From a virus, in IMG/VR virus record IMGVR_UViG_3300015371_000203, positions 1 through 22,167 of that record: DNA of 22,167 bases; one strand, given 5' to 3'. Below are positions 7,580 to 14,282 of this stretch, in pieces. Under the pieces are notes generated by a model. It did no database searches. It worked only from the letters and a program-made list of their open reading frames with translations, and was not told where the DNA came from. Position 1 is the first letter of the stretch. Each line of letters begins with the position of its first letter. The position numbers and the translations under genes are program-made.

Positions 7580-9402
7580 TTCTTCCCCTTCGGCTTCTGC
7601 TGGGGCTGCCTACGGAGCAGCTCCATCTGGCGCTTGTGCTTCTTCTCGTCAACCTTGTCCTGCAGGGTCATCTTCTCCTTCTCCCTGCGGAACCTATTGT
7701 CTTCGTCCTTGCCCTGAAGCGCCATCTTCTCCTTGTCACGGAGGAAGCGCTTCTCCTCGTTCGGGTCTTCAGGAGCGGGCTGGTTCTTCATCTCAGCCTG
7801 CATCTGCTGAGACTGCATCTCCTCTTCCCGCTGCGCCTGGTACGCCGGGTGCTGCATCTGGGCAGCCTGACTGTCCATCTCCATCTGACCCTGGGCATGA
7901 GTCATCTCCGGAGTCTGGAGTTCGGAAGCCATCTGAGCCTGTTCAGGTGAGTAACCCTCAGCCGTCATCTCAGCCTTCTGCTTCATCCCCAGCAGACCCA
8001 TCTGGCCCTCGGCGTAGGTCATCGCCTGCTCCTGCATCAGCATCTCGCGCTTGAACTCGACCGTCTCGTCGGTCATCTCAGGCAGGCGAGCGATGTCTCG
8101 GACGAACTTCTCCAGCTCCGGGTCCGGGAACCACTGCATACCGGCACCAGCGGTAGAGGAGATAAACGCAGCGAGCTGCTGCAGGTCAGGCGGGTCAACG
8201 TTCGTAGGTTCGAACTTGGGCAGCTCATCCATCTTCCACCCATTGACCTCGAACAGTCGAGGCACAGCGTGACGGTTCAAGGTGTCAGCGATGGTCTTCA
8301 CGATGGCGTTGAGAGCGGCCCGGAAGATGCCGCTCTTGTCTGTGTGCATGGAGTAGGAACCGACACCCTCGTGACCGACCAGAATGAAGTCAGCCAGCAC
8401 AGACATCAGAATCCGCTGCTCGTACCGCTGGATGATGCCCGTGGTGTCGAACTGGCGAGAGCCACCGGAGTTCATCAGTTCAAAGTCGAAGAGGGGTTGC
8501 TTGGTCTCCTGGTCGTACTGAGCAGGGAGAACCAAACCTTCGTTCTCATCCCGTCGCACACCCCGAACCATGCGCTTGAAGGCTTCGACCGTCTTCTGCT
8601 GCTTTGAACCCTTGGGGGCGTTCAAGTAGTCAGCAGGAACCCGAGCCACCGGCATACCAGCCAGATCTCGCTCGATACCGATAGCCTCGAACTCCTCCAA
8701 GCGCTTCTTGAAGTACCAAGATCGATAGGCAGTACGGAGCAGGGACATACCTTCGGGGTTGCCCTTGGACAGGTTGGTACGGAAGAGCAGGCTCTTCTCA
8801 ATCGGGATAACAGCGGTCTTGTAGTGCGGAGGAGCGAGCTGGACCAGAGCCTTGATCCCGCCAGTGTCATCGAAGACCCAACGGAGCCAGGTCTCCTGAG
8901 AACGGATGGGCATCTTCCGCCATCCGATCAGTCCATCGTCGTGCTTGGATCGCTTCGACCCGTCCTTCTCCCAGGGTCCGATCCGACGCTTGTAGACAAT
9001 CTCGTGCCATGACCAGCCGTAGGTGATCATGGAGAGAACCTCACCGATGAAGTCATCCCAGGAGTGGGACATATCGTCCAGACAGGACTCCAGGAACTCC
9101 TGGGCCTTCACAGACTCATCGGTCTGGTCTGCGGGGACTACCTTCCATTCGATCTCGCGTACGAGCTTGTCGATGGCGAAGAGCAGAGCACCCACGATGG
9201 AGTCGTTCTGCGACATCTCCTTGAAGACCTGGATGGCCTTCCGACCCCGGAGTGCAGGGAGAAACTCCTCATCGACAATGCCACCGGCTCGCTTAAGACC
9301 AGTGACGCCCAGCTCGATCATGGGATCGACTTGCTGGACCTCACCGGCTTCAGGAACGTCGTCGTAGAACGTGACATCCCGATCAGGACGAGTGGTGGTC
9401 AT
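7576..9402 (-). CDS. portal protein, DUF935 (Mu gp29-like) type
   Basis: This 608-residue protein is the likely dodecameric portal through which DNA enters and leaves the head. Residues 1-435 follow the Mu gp29-like/DUF935 pattern: an early segment PALRGRKAIQVFKEMSQND, then IVGALLFAIDKLVREIEWKV, then FIGEVLSMITYGWSWHEIVY, then RWVFDDTGGIKALVQ, and later GMSLLRTAYRSWYFKKRLEE. The C-terminal ~155 residues form a Met/Gln/Glu-rich, probably coiled-coil tail that ends in a tandem repeat (residues 552-587) and a Lys-rich tip. ATG 9402 has AGGAGA 8 bases upstream. The gene follows the large terminase after a zinc-ribbon mini-gene, as expected for a packaging and head block. Family recognition is by pattern; no database search was run. 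Confidence 0.88.
   Translation of the reverse strand: MTTTRPDRDVTFYDDVPEAGEVQQVDPMIELGVTGLKRAGGIVDEEFLPALRGRKAIQVFKEMSQNDSIVGALLFAIDKLVREIEWKVVPADQTDESVKAQEFLESCLDDMSHSWDDFIGEVLSMITYGWSWHEIVYKRRIGPWEKDGSKRSKHDDGLIGWRKMPIRSQETWLRWVFDDTGGIKALVQLAPPHYKTAVIPIEKSLLFRTNLSKGNPEGMSLLRTAYRSWYFKKRLEEFEAIGIERDLAGMPVARVPADYLNAPKGSKQQKTVEAFKRMVRGVRRDENEGLVLPAQYDQETKQPLFDFELMNSGGSRQFDTTGIIQRYEQRILMSVLADFILVGHEGVGSYSMHTDKSGIFRAALNAIVKTIADTLNRHAVPRLFEVNGWKMDELPKFEPTNVDPPDLQQLAAFISSTAGAGMQWFPDPELEKFVRDIARLPEMTDETVEFKREMLMQEQAMTYAEGQMGLLGMKQKAEMTAEGYSPEQAQMASELQTPEMTHAQGQMEMDSQAAQMQHPAYQAQREEEMQSQQMQAEMKNQPAPEDPNEEKRFLRDKEKMALQGKDEDNRFRREKEKMTLQDKVDEKKHKRQMELLRRQPQQKPKGKK
7642..7749 (-). repeat. tandem 18-residue repeat in the portal C-terminus
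   Basis: Portal residues 552-569 (RFLRDKEKMALQGKDEDN) and 570-587 (RFRREKEKMTLQDKVDEK) align without gaps. They share the R-F-x-R-[DE]-KEKM-x-LQ core. A weaker third copy may start at 588. The repeat is alternately charged and likely extends a coiled coil. Confidence 0.75.
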
Positions 9403-9410
9403 ACCTATAG

Positions 9411-9416
9411 TCTCCT
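9411..9416 (-). promoter_or_regulatory. ribosome binding site of the portal gene
   Basis: The minus strand reads AGGAGA 8 bases before ATG 9402. It lies in the 27-base gap after the zinc-ribbon gene and fixes the portal start. Confidence 0.7.
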
Positions 9417-9429
9417 GTTCGGTGCCAGC

Positions 9430-9534
9430 CTACTGAGGGGCTCCCTCACAGCAGGAGTTCTTCGTTTTGCACTCAGGGCAAAGCCACCGGGTAGAAATCG
9501 GATCAAAGATATGCCCGCAGCTTACGCACTCCAT
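9430..9534 (-). CDS. tiny zinc-ribbon protein
   Basis: Just after the terminase stop, a 34-residue frame reads MECVSCGHIFDPISTRWLCP, then ECKTKNSCCEGAPQ. The two CxxC knuckles, C3-x2-C6 and C19-x2-C22, are the pattern of a rubredoxin/zinc-ribbon fold that binds one zinc ion. An extra CC pair follows. The start is uncertain: ATG 9534, GTG 9537, or ATG 9570 inside the terminase gene (46 residues) are all in frame. A weak TCTGGA lies upstream of 9534. The gene sits between terminase and portal, so it may bind DNA or a packaging protein; that role is inference. The frame extended far upstream into the terminase gene is Arg/Trp-rich shadow sequence. Confidence 0.6.
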   Translation of the reverse strand: MECVSCGHIFDPISTRWLCPECKTKNSCCEGAPQ

Positions 9535-9547
9535 CACATGTTCCAGA

Positions 9548-11050
9548 TCAGACCATGAGCGAGTATTCATCGAATTCGTCTGATTTCTTATGGACCTGTC
9601 CGATGGTCCACTCCGACTTCCGGTCATTGTTCCGGTTCGTCTCCATCTCCTTCGCCATCCAGTTCGGGTCCTGGTTGTTCGGGAGGACCACTGGCTCAAC
9701 AGCGATGGCTCGTTTACTCACCAGATTCCAGGCGAGAGCAGCAGAACAGACCTCATCCGGAAGGTGGAATTCCTTAGACCGAGAGTAGAGGTCATCGACC
9801 GAGCAGTACAGGTGTGCCTTGTATACGGTCTCAATTCGAGGAGCCCGAACCTTGTCGTTCTCCACCGCGTTCACATACTCCGTAAGCATGTTGTCGCGCT
9901 TGGCACCGGTCATCAGGAAGCCTCGTGCGCGTACGTCCAGGTAGTCCTGGACCACGTTGCCCAGACCAGTTCCATCGTGGATCGCCTCGGCGTTGTACTT
10001 CCGCATGATCCGGTTGAAGTACTCGATCATCACCGGGTAGGGACGCCGACGCATCCTCACGCAGTAGACCATCTCCATCGGAAGCCTCGTACACTTCCAA
10101 ACCGTGATCACGGTGAAGTCCTGCTCCTTGGCCCAGTCAGCCGCGATCACGTAGTCCTGATCGATCTTGTACTCCTCGAAGCGGTACTGCTCGAAGTCCT
10201 TGGCCTTCTTTACAGTCGTCTCCTCGGTCGGCGCTGGGTAAGAGAATGTCTCCTCGACCTTCTCAGAATCGAACGCACGGTTGCCGATAGACGGCTCACC
10301 AAGCTCATACTCAACTCTCCACATCTCGGCAGGGATCTGCCGCTTCTTCTCCTCGATGAACTCTGGGCGTAGCCATCCATCCACAGGGTTGGAGGTCTCC
10401 CGGTAGCACCAGGTGAAGATCGGCATCTCCTCTTCCTGGTGACGCCGGTACATCTCCGCGAAGGTCTTGTCCGCGTACTGCCAGGTGGAGGACATGGTGG
10501 TGTTGGGCTTGATCCACTCACCACGCCAGTTCTTCTGCTCCATGGGCTGACCGAGAGCAGCGTCCAGGATCAACTGGTCCATCTCATCGATCTCGTCCAG
10601 GAGAAGGAACGGAGGGTGAGGACCACGGACGGTCTTCTGAGAAGCGGTCAGAGGGCGGATCTTGGCACCGTTGCGCAGCTTGATCAGGGTCATGCTGTCG
10701 TCTTGTACGAGGTACCGAGGAGCGTGTTCAGAATCCCAGGCGTCTCGCATCGTCTGGTGGATGTTGTTCGACTGGTTCAGAGAGCCACCCAGGATGTTCA
10801 CATCGGCCCCCATAATTGCAGCCTTCGTCAAACCAAGGATGCTCAGGGTTCTCGACTTGCCTGCAAGTCCACGGGAGCCATGGATCAGGATCTGCGGCTC
10901 TCGGCTGAAGTACGCCGTCGCGAATGCGTCGAAGGGCGCATCGTGGTCCGGGCATACCTTCGTCCTGGGGATGCGGTGTCCCCAGAGAGCCTGTGTCAGG
11001 TACCAAAGCTCTTCCTCGTTCTTCGGTCCCCGTTCAAGGGCAATCGTCAC
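9548..11050 (-). CDS. terL: terminase large subunit (packaging ATPase/nuclease)
   Basis: This 500-residue protein has both expected domains. The ATPase part carries a deviant Walker A at 58-66 (GSRGLAGKS, K65), Walker B at 148-153 (FLLLDE, D152 and E153) and a coupling-type motif SSTW at 187-190. The RNase H-like nuclease part has acidic residues in the right order: D305 in VIAADWAKE, D359 in AIHDGTGLGN, and D432/E433 in LPDEVCSAALAW. It would pump DNA into proheads at the portal vertex and cut the concatemer. The start is GTG at 11050, overlapping the previous stop (GTGA). The length is normal for the family. No small terminase subunit is recognisable next to it. Confidence 0.92.
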   Translation of the reverse strand: MTIALERGPKNEEELWYLTQALWGHRIPRTKVCPDHDAPFDAFATAYFSREPQILIHGSRGLAGKSRTLSILGLTKAAIMGADVNILGGSLNQSNNIHQTMRDAWDSEHAPRYLVQDDSMTLIKLRNGAKIRPLTASQKTVRGPHPPFLLLDEIDEMDQLILDAALGQPMEQKNWRGEWIKPNTTMSSTWQYADKTFAEMYRRHQEEEMPIFTWCYRETSNPVDGWLRPEFIEEKKRQIPAEMWRVEYELGEPSIGNRAFDSEKVEETFSYPAPTEETTVKKAKDFEQYRFEEYKIDQDYVIAADWAKEQDFTVITVWKCTRLPMEMVYCVRMRRRPYPVMIEYFNRIMRKYNAEAIHDGTGLGNVVQDYLDVRARGFLMTGAKRDNMLTEYVNAVENDKVRAPRIETVYKAHLYCSVDDLYSRSKEFHLPDEVCSAALAWNLVSKRAIAVEPVVLPNNQDPNWMAKEMETNRNNDRKSEWTIGQVHKKSDEFDEYSLMV

Positions 11051-11355
11051 TTACTAAACCTAGCCGGAAGGAAGTCGGCCAGAAAGATCACGTCTTTGGT
11101 ATCCGGGATACCTCGAATGGTCCATCGGCCTGCTGGACAGTCCAGCGTGTAGTGCCAAGCAAAGTCATCATGTCCGTGGGTGGGAGTCAGCTCGACTGCG
11201 AACCGACCTTCGACCAGCTCTTCATCAGCGTGCAGAGTCGCCCACGCAACTTCTTCCTCGGTCACCCACAGCCGACTGGGAGAGAACTTGACCCGTCCCT
11301 TGAGCGGCAACCCATCGGAATCTACAAACCGCCCCACTACCTGCACGCTTCTCAT
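11047..11355 (-). CDS. small beta-rich protein of unknown function upstream of the terminase
   Basis: This 102-residue protein (MRSVQVVGRFVDSDGLPLKG, then RVKFSPSRLWVTEE) looks all-beta: alternating hydrophobic strands with turns such as DSDGLP and DCPAGRW. The pattern V-x-G-[RK]-F-x(3)-D-G-x-P-x-x-G-x-V-x-F-x-P resembles carboxypeptidase-regulatory or Ig-like beta-sandwich modules found in phage tail and decoration proteins. It ends FLADFLPARFSK. ATG 11355 is preceded by AGGAGA at 5 bases, which rules out a longer in-frame start at 11490. The gene occupies the place where a small terminase might sit but has no visible helix-turn-helix. A virion decoration or adaptor role is possible; function is unknown. 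Confidence 0.75.
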   Translation of the reverse strand: MRSVQVVGRFVDSDGLPLKGRVKFSPSRLWVTEEEVAWATLHADEELVEGRFAVELTPTHGHDDFAWHYTLDCPAGRWTIRGIPDTKDVIFLADFLPARFSK

Positions 11356-11360
11356 ATTCT

Positions 11361-11366
11361 TCTCCT
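11361..11366 (-). promoter_or_regulatory. ribosome binding site deciding the start at 11355
   Basis: AGGAGA on the minus strand lies 5 bases before ATG 11355. It supports the 102-residue form over the 147-residue open frame. Confidence 0.7.
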
Positions 11367-11372
11367 GTGTAG

Positions 11373-11411
11373 GTGATGGGGAGGGCAGACGGGGATCTCC
11401 CTCCCCACCAC
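11373..11411 (-). terminator. strong inverted repeat between lysis and terminase genes
   Basis: GTGATGGGGAGGG (11373-11385) and CCCTCCCCACCAC (11399-11411) pair over 13 positions with one mismatch, leaving a 13-base loop. It sits in the only sizeable gap of this part of the operon, after the holin-like gene stop and before the next ribosome binding site. No run of T follows on the minus strand, so it is a weak candidate for a simple intrinsic terminator. It may act as a processing or attenuation hairpin. Confidence 0.5.
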
Positions 11412-11417
11412 GTCTAT

Positions 11418-11774
11418 TTACCGACCGAGGTCGAGTCCTCCAGCAAGCAAAAGCACAAGCAGTACGATTCCGACTACTGCCAGCACCCAAACAATCGGGC
11501 TGCTTTGCCAGACGCCACGTTCATCCCTATCCACAACAGGCACCTCCTTCGGTGGAATCGCGCGCAGGATGCCCTTGCCGGTGTAATCCTCGACAAAGGT
11601 CTGAGCTGCGCTGAGTACAACCGTCAATATGGCCACGAGCGTGCCGAACTGCGTGTCGTTCATGTTGTAGATCCAGGCGTCAATGAACTGGGCCAGGATG
11701 AGGCCGGTGCCTCCCTGGACGCCGGTGCGCACCGGACGAGCTACCCCTTCGGATACCTTCTTGTGGTTAGGCAT
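11418..11774 (-). CDS. holin-like membrane protein
   Basis: This 118-residue protein has two clear hydrophobic helices, at about 43-61 (FGTLVAILTVVLSAAQTFV) and 93-112 (PIVWVLAVVGIVLLVLLLAG). An amphipathic N-terminal part contains Arg/Lys and GVQGGTGLILAQFIDAW. A polar linker between the helices includes VEDYTGKGILRAIPP. The pattern VLSxxQxxxEDxxGK is familiar from holins of actinobacterial phages. It would open the inner membrane to release or activate the endolysin. ATG 11774 lies inside the end of the amidase gene (8-base overlap) with GAGGA 7 bases upstream, so it is coupled to lysin synthesis. Holin identity rests on size, topology and position. Confidence 0.72.
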   Translation of the reverse strand: MPNHKKVSEGVARPVRTGVQGGTGLILAQFIDAWIYNMNDTQFGTLVAILTVVLSAAQTFVEDYTGKGILRAIPPKEVPVVDRDERGVWQSSPIVWVLAVVGIVLLVLLLAGGLDLGR

Positions 11775-12375
11775 TGTGCTTCCTCTTCAGTCTCTTGACC
11801 TCAGACCGGACCATCAGCATGAACGCTGTCCGTGGCCAGAACCCAGGGTCCCAGTGAGTACTTTGACCCCAAGCTTTGGATACTTCTGCGTGAGTGGTAA
11901 CACCCCGTACCCCGCGCTTGAGATCTTTAGCCGTCACAAAGTACGGCGGAAGGTTGTAAGCCAAACAGAGCTTCGCCGTGAGGCGAGCAGTACGCTTCAG
12001 CATCTTCTGCTGGTTGGGCTTGGTCCATCGCCAGCTCGCCTTGAGCTTCTTCCACGTAGTGCTGCCCACATCTGCTGTGGGAACAGGACCGGGGGTATCG
12101 CACATCTCGATACCTAGACTGTTCTGATTCGGTGGGGCGTGCCAGCAGATCACAGAGTCGTAGGCGGCTTGAACGGTGTTCTCCGGGTCCACCACGTAGT
12201 GCGCACTACCTCCAGCAGACTGTGAACGGAAATATGCAGCAATCTGCTCAGCTCCTCCGGGCTCACAAGGAGAGACCGTAGAGTGAATGACAACTCTACG
12301 GATCGGCTTATTGGCACCCTCAGACCAATGAGCGGGTGGCCCCAGGTACTTGGGACTTGGTGCGGGGTAGTCCAT
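11767..12375 (-). CDS. endolysin, N-acetylmuramoyl-L-alanine amidase (Amidase_2 type)
   Basis: This 202-residue zinc amidase would cleave the bond between MurNAc and L-Ala of peptidoglycan at the end of infection. Visible motifs are RRVVIHSTVSP with zinc ligand H31, SAHYVVD with H60, the probable catalytic-region glutamate E90 in SLGIEMCD, and GVTTHAEVSKAWGQSTHWDP with H162 and D176 as likely remaining zinc ligands. The sequence is a single catalytic domain with a basic tail (VKRLKRKHNA). No separate cell-wall-binding domain or signal peptide is present, so export should depend on a holin. ATG 12375 has AGGAGG 4 bases upstream. A second lysin (for example a mycolyl esterase) is not seen in the window. 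Confidence 0.9.
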   Translation of the reverse strand: MDYPAPSPKYLGPPAHWSEGANKPIRRVVIHSTVSPCEPGGAEQIAAYFRSQSAGGSAHYVVDPENTVQAAYDSVICWHAPPNQNSLGIEMCDTPGPVPTADVGSTTWKKLKASWRWTKPNQQKMLKRTARLTAKLCLAYNLPPYFVTAKDLKRGVRGVTTHAEVSKAWGQSTHWDPGFWPRTAFMLMVRSEVKRLKRKHNA

Positions 12376-12379
12376 CTAT

Positions 12380-12385
12380 CCTCCT
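12380..12385 (-). promoter_or_regulatory. ribosome binding site of the amidase gene
   Basis: AGGAGG on the minus strand lies 4 bases before ATG 12375, within a 44-base gap. It is among the strongest ribosome binding sites seen in the window. Confidence 0.7.
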
Positions 12386-12419
12386 AGGCGGTTACTACCA
12401 GTGTCCGCACCATATCCAT

Positions 12420-12761
12420 TCACTGAGTCTGTTCGAACTTCTCCCGCCTAGATTGCTTCTTCTCGTAACGGTCGTGACCGACCTGCAGCAATAGGGCGAT
12501 GCACTGCCCGACAATGGTGATCGCCACCAGCCAAATGGAGATCACCGCGATCTCGATCTGATGTGGATAGCCGGGGTACACGACGTTCCCCAGTGAGATC
12601 CACAGCGCGAGTCCCAGAGCAAGACTCTTGAAGAAGAGAGCCTTGCCCACGTAATGCTTCCACCATGGCCTAGTCCCGTAGACCACCAAGAACACCGTCT
12701 GCCCCGCCACCGCTACGATCAGAGCCCACTCGTACGCGGTAAGCCACCCAGAATTTGGCAC
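12420..12761 (-). CDS. three-helix membrane protein, possible second holin
   Basis: This 113-residue protein has hydrophobic segments at about 11-29 (EWALIVAVAGQTVFLVVYG), 41-62 (ALFFKSLALGLALWISLGNV) and 69-93 (IEIAVISIWLVAITIVGQCI). It ends in a charged tail (DRYEKKQSRREKFEQTQ). Three helices with a charged C-terminus fit class I holin topology. Similar small membrane proteins occur next to lysins in actinobacterial phages. The start is GTG 12761 with GGAGG upstream; an ATG two bases earlier is out of frame with this protein. It directly precedes the amidase gene. It could be the holin, a partner or an antiholin; the sequence does not decide. Confidence 0.75.
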   Translation of the reverse strand: MPNSGWLTAYEWALIVAVAGQTVFLVVYGTRPWWKHYVGKALFFKSLALGLALWISLGNVVYPGYPHQIEIAVISIWLVAITIVGQCIALLLQVGHDRYEKKQSRREKFEQTQ

Positions 12762-12762
12762 A

Positions 12763-12942
12763 TTAACCTCCGAAGATCTCTAGGACCTTCTCGGTCCACC
12801 CATTCATCTCGCGCTGCACCCGAGCGCGATTCGCAAGATCTTGAGTCTGTTCCCGATTTTCCTCAGCACGTATGAAGCTCTCTTGGGCCTCATGGGCCTC
12901 CTGCTCGCGCTCTTCCGCACGCTTGTCCCAAGGCCACTTCAT
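12763..12942 (-). CDS. small, highly charged helical protein
   Basis: A 59-residue frame (MKWPWDKRAEEREQEAHEAQ, then ESFIRAEENREQTQ) starts at ATG 12942, which overlaps the stop of the upstream membrane gene (ATGA). It ends with TAA at 12763, two bases before the next GTG start. It is almost all charged or polar and would form a long helix after an aromatic Lys-Trp-Pro-Trp start. There is no membrane segment. A longer open frame reaching to 13218 is not credible, because it runs through the upstream gene in another frame. The function is unknown. The overlaps on both sides support it as real, and its place in the membrane/lysis block suggests a partner of the neighbouring proteins. Confidence 0.65.
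   Translation of the reverse strand: MKWPWDKRAEEREQEAHEAQESFIRAEENREQTQDLANRARVQREMNGWTEKVLEIFGG
12767..12771 (-). promoter_or_regulatory. ribosome binding site selecting the GTG start at 12761
   Basis: GGAGG on the minus strand is followed by TTAAT and then GTG. The stop codon TAA of the previous gene lies between it and the start. Confidence 0.65.
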
Positions 12943-13214
12943 GAAACGTCCCTCTTCTCGATGTCCGTCTCCGTACCCACAGCGGCACGAAGATCTTCGA
13001 GGAACTCGGTCAAGGTAGGGGCGGTCTCCTTCATGACGAGAGACATCTGTTCGCCCTGGCTGTGGATCGTCTTTCGTTGAGAATCGATAGTTGCTTGCAT
13101 GGCATCGGCCTCGCGTCGGGTCACCAGTCTCCCGGTGGCGATCATCCAGAACATCCACAAGCCGAACCCGATTCCGCCAAGCGGACCAAGAAGGAACACG
13201 GGAAATGTCTCCAT
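12939..13214 (-). CDS. one-pass membrane protein with coiled-coil tail
   Basis: This 91-residue protein has an N-terminal hydrophobic helix at about 5-27 (PVFLLGPLGGIGFGLWMFWM). It is followed by ATGRLVTRREAD and a polar helical region (about 33-60, QATIDSQRKTIHSQGEQM) that could form a coiled coil. An acidic end follows (FLEDLRAAVGTETDIEKRDV). ATG 13214 directly follows the TGA of the tail gene, with GAGGA upstream. Similar one-pass proteins of this shape lie near lysis genes of actinobacterial phages. It might be a holin accessory or spanin-like factor. No lipobox is present, and the assignment is open. Confidence 0.7.
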   Translation of the reverse strand: METFPVFLLGPLGGIGFGLWMFWMIATGRLVTRREADAMQATIDSQRKTIHSQGEQMSLVMKETAPTLTEFLEDLRAAVGTETDIEKRDVS

Positions 13215-14282
13215 TCACAGTTCCTCTTCCCAGACTATGTTCACTTCGCCGCAGCGCATATCGGTGCCTAGACCAGATACTTCCAGGTAGTCGCTGGCCT
13301 GGATGCCATAGACCAGACCGAACCCCTTGAGCTGGGTGTTGAACTTAGTCAGATACGAGGCCGGGACATCGAACCACTTCGACTCACCCTTGTTGATCGT
13401 TCCAAGTAGCGTGATGTCGTTCATCAGGGAGTCGTTCATCGGCATGTCCGACTCACTCTGCTCTTCGTGCCAGAACAAGCGCACGTTCGCCGCAGGCTGA
13501 CCAGTGTCGTTCTCTCGCGTGATCCTGATCTTCGCACTGGTGACCGTAGGTTGACCCTGCTCTCCGACCAAGCTCCCGATCTTGTTCCCGTAGAACCAGA
13601 ACCCATCGGAACGCGGAGACTCCCGAACGATCAGCTTCCCGGAGTCGTAACTAGCACCATCCACCCCAGCGGAGCCAGCGGCAGTCGCCTGGATGTTGGC
13701 TTCCTTCTTGATGACTTTCTGACCCACCGTCTCGGTCTTGGGCATCCAGATCTTGGAGAAGGTACCTACCGACCAGTTGCCGTTCTCGTCTTCGGTCCAG
13801 GCTGAGAAGTAGTAGTACTGGCCACCGGGAAGGTTGGTGTTGGCGGTGGGATTGACCGGGTATTGCTTGTAATCGAAGTCTGAGGAATCTAGGTGGTTCT
13901 GATTACTTGCCGGATTGGAGTCGTTGTACCACCAGTCGCTCCACGGCTCGTTCTTCCAGTCAGTGTCAGGCTCGTAGAGAAATCCAGTACCGAACTGAGT
14001 CTTCGGCTGTTCCTTGCGGGAAACCAGGACACGAACCCTCTTCAAGTCCGTGTCGTTCGCTCCACCGGGAAGCCTGATACCAACCTTGATGTACCGGTTC
14101 TGGATGAGCTGGAGGGATACCTCGGGAGGAGACGAGGGAGTGGTGTCGTGCTCGTAGGCGTGTTCCCAGCTTCCTGAGACCTTCACATAGGCGTCGGTGA
14201 CAGGCTTGTGTACCCCTCCGACCTTCACGAAGGGTCTATTCACCGTCTCCCAGGTGCCGTTGTTGTTGTAATAGAGAGTCAT
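13215..14282 (-). CDS. beta-rich tail protein, probably minor tail or fiber component
   Basis: Starting at ATG 14282 (TGATG overlap with the previous stop) gives 355 residues; a longer frame to 14378 would overlap the upstream gene deeply and has an unlikely N-terminus. The N-terminus MTLYYNNNGTWETVNRPFVK contains two short similar segments, FVKVGGVHKPV and YVKVSGSWEHA, typical of phage tail attachment parts. A fibronectin-like segment follows at about 38-180, with an aromatic-rich stretch (WKNEPWSDWWYNDSN) and PGGQYYYFSAWTEDENGNWS. Residues about 205-355 form a second beta domain, jelly-roll-like, containing NVRLFWHEEQ and ending LGTDMRCGEVNIVWEEEL. It is the last fiber gene before the membrane and lysis block. 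Function by context only. Confidence 0.75.
   Translation of the reverse strand: MTLYYNNNGTWETVNRPFVKVGGVHKPVTDAYVKVSGSWEHAYEHDTTPSSPPEVSLQLIQNRYIKVGIRLPGGANDTDLKRVRVLVSRKEQPKTQFGTGFLYEPDTDWKNEPWSDWWYNDSNPASNQNHLDSSDFDYKQYPVNPTANTNLPGGQYYYFSAWTEDENGNWSVGTFSKIWMPKTETVGQKVIKKEANIQATAAGSAGVDGASYDSGKLIVRESPRSDGFWFYGNKIGSLVGEQGQPTVTSAKIRITRENDTGQPAANVRLFWHEEQSESDMPMNDSLMNDITLLGTINKGESKWFDVPASYLTKFNTQLKGFGLVYGIQASDYLEVSGLGTDMRCGEVNIVWEEEL

Noticed and set aside
9590-10372. A 260-codon plus-strand open frame
   Set aside because: It is antisense to the terminase nuclease domain. The minus strand carries the conserved acidic residues.
10439-11152. A 237-codon plus-strand open frame
   Set aside because: It is antisense to the terminase ATPase domain and has no domain features.
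11356-11490. Longer start for the 102-residue protein
   Set aside because: It would run through the hairpin and into the holin-like gene, and the ribosome binding site at 11361-11366 points to ATG 11355.
12943-13218. N-terminal extension of the 59-residue protein up to 13218
   Set aside because: The extension is Arg/Asp-rich sequence in the wrong frame of the upstream membrane gene. The ATGA overlap at 12942 is the better start.
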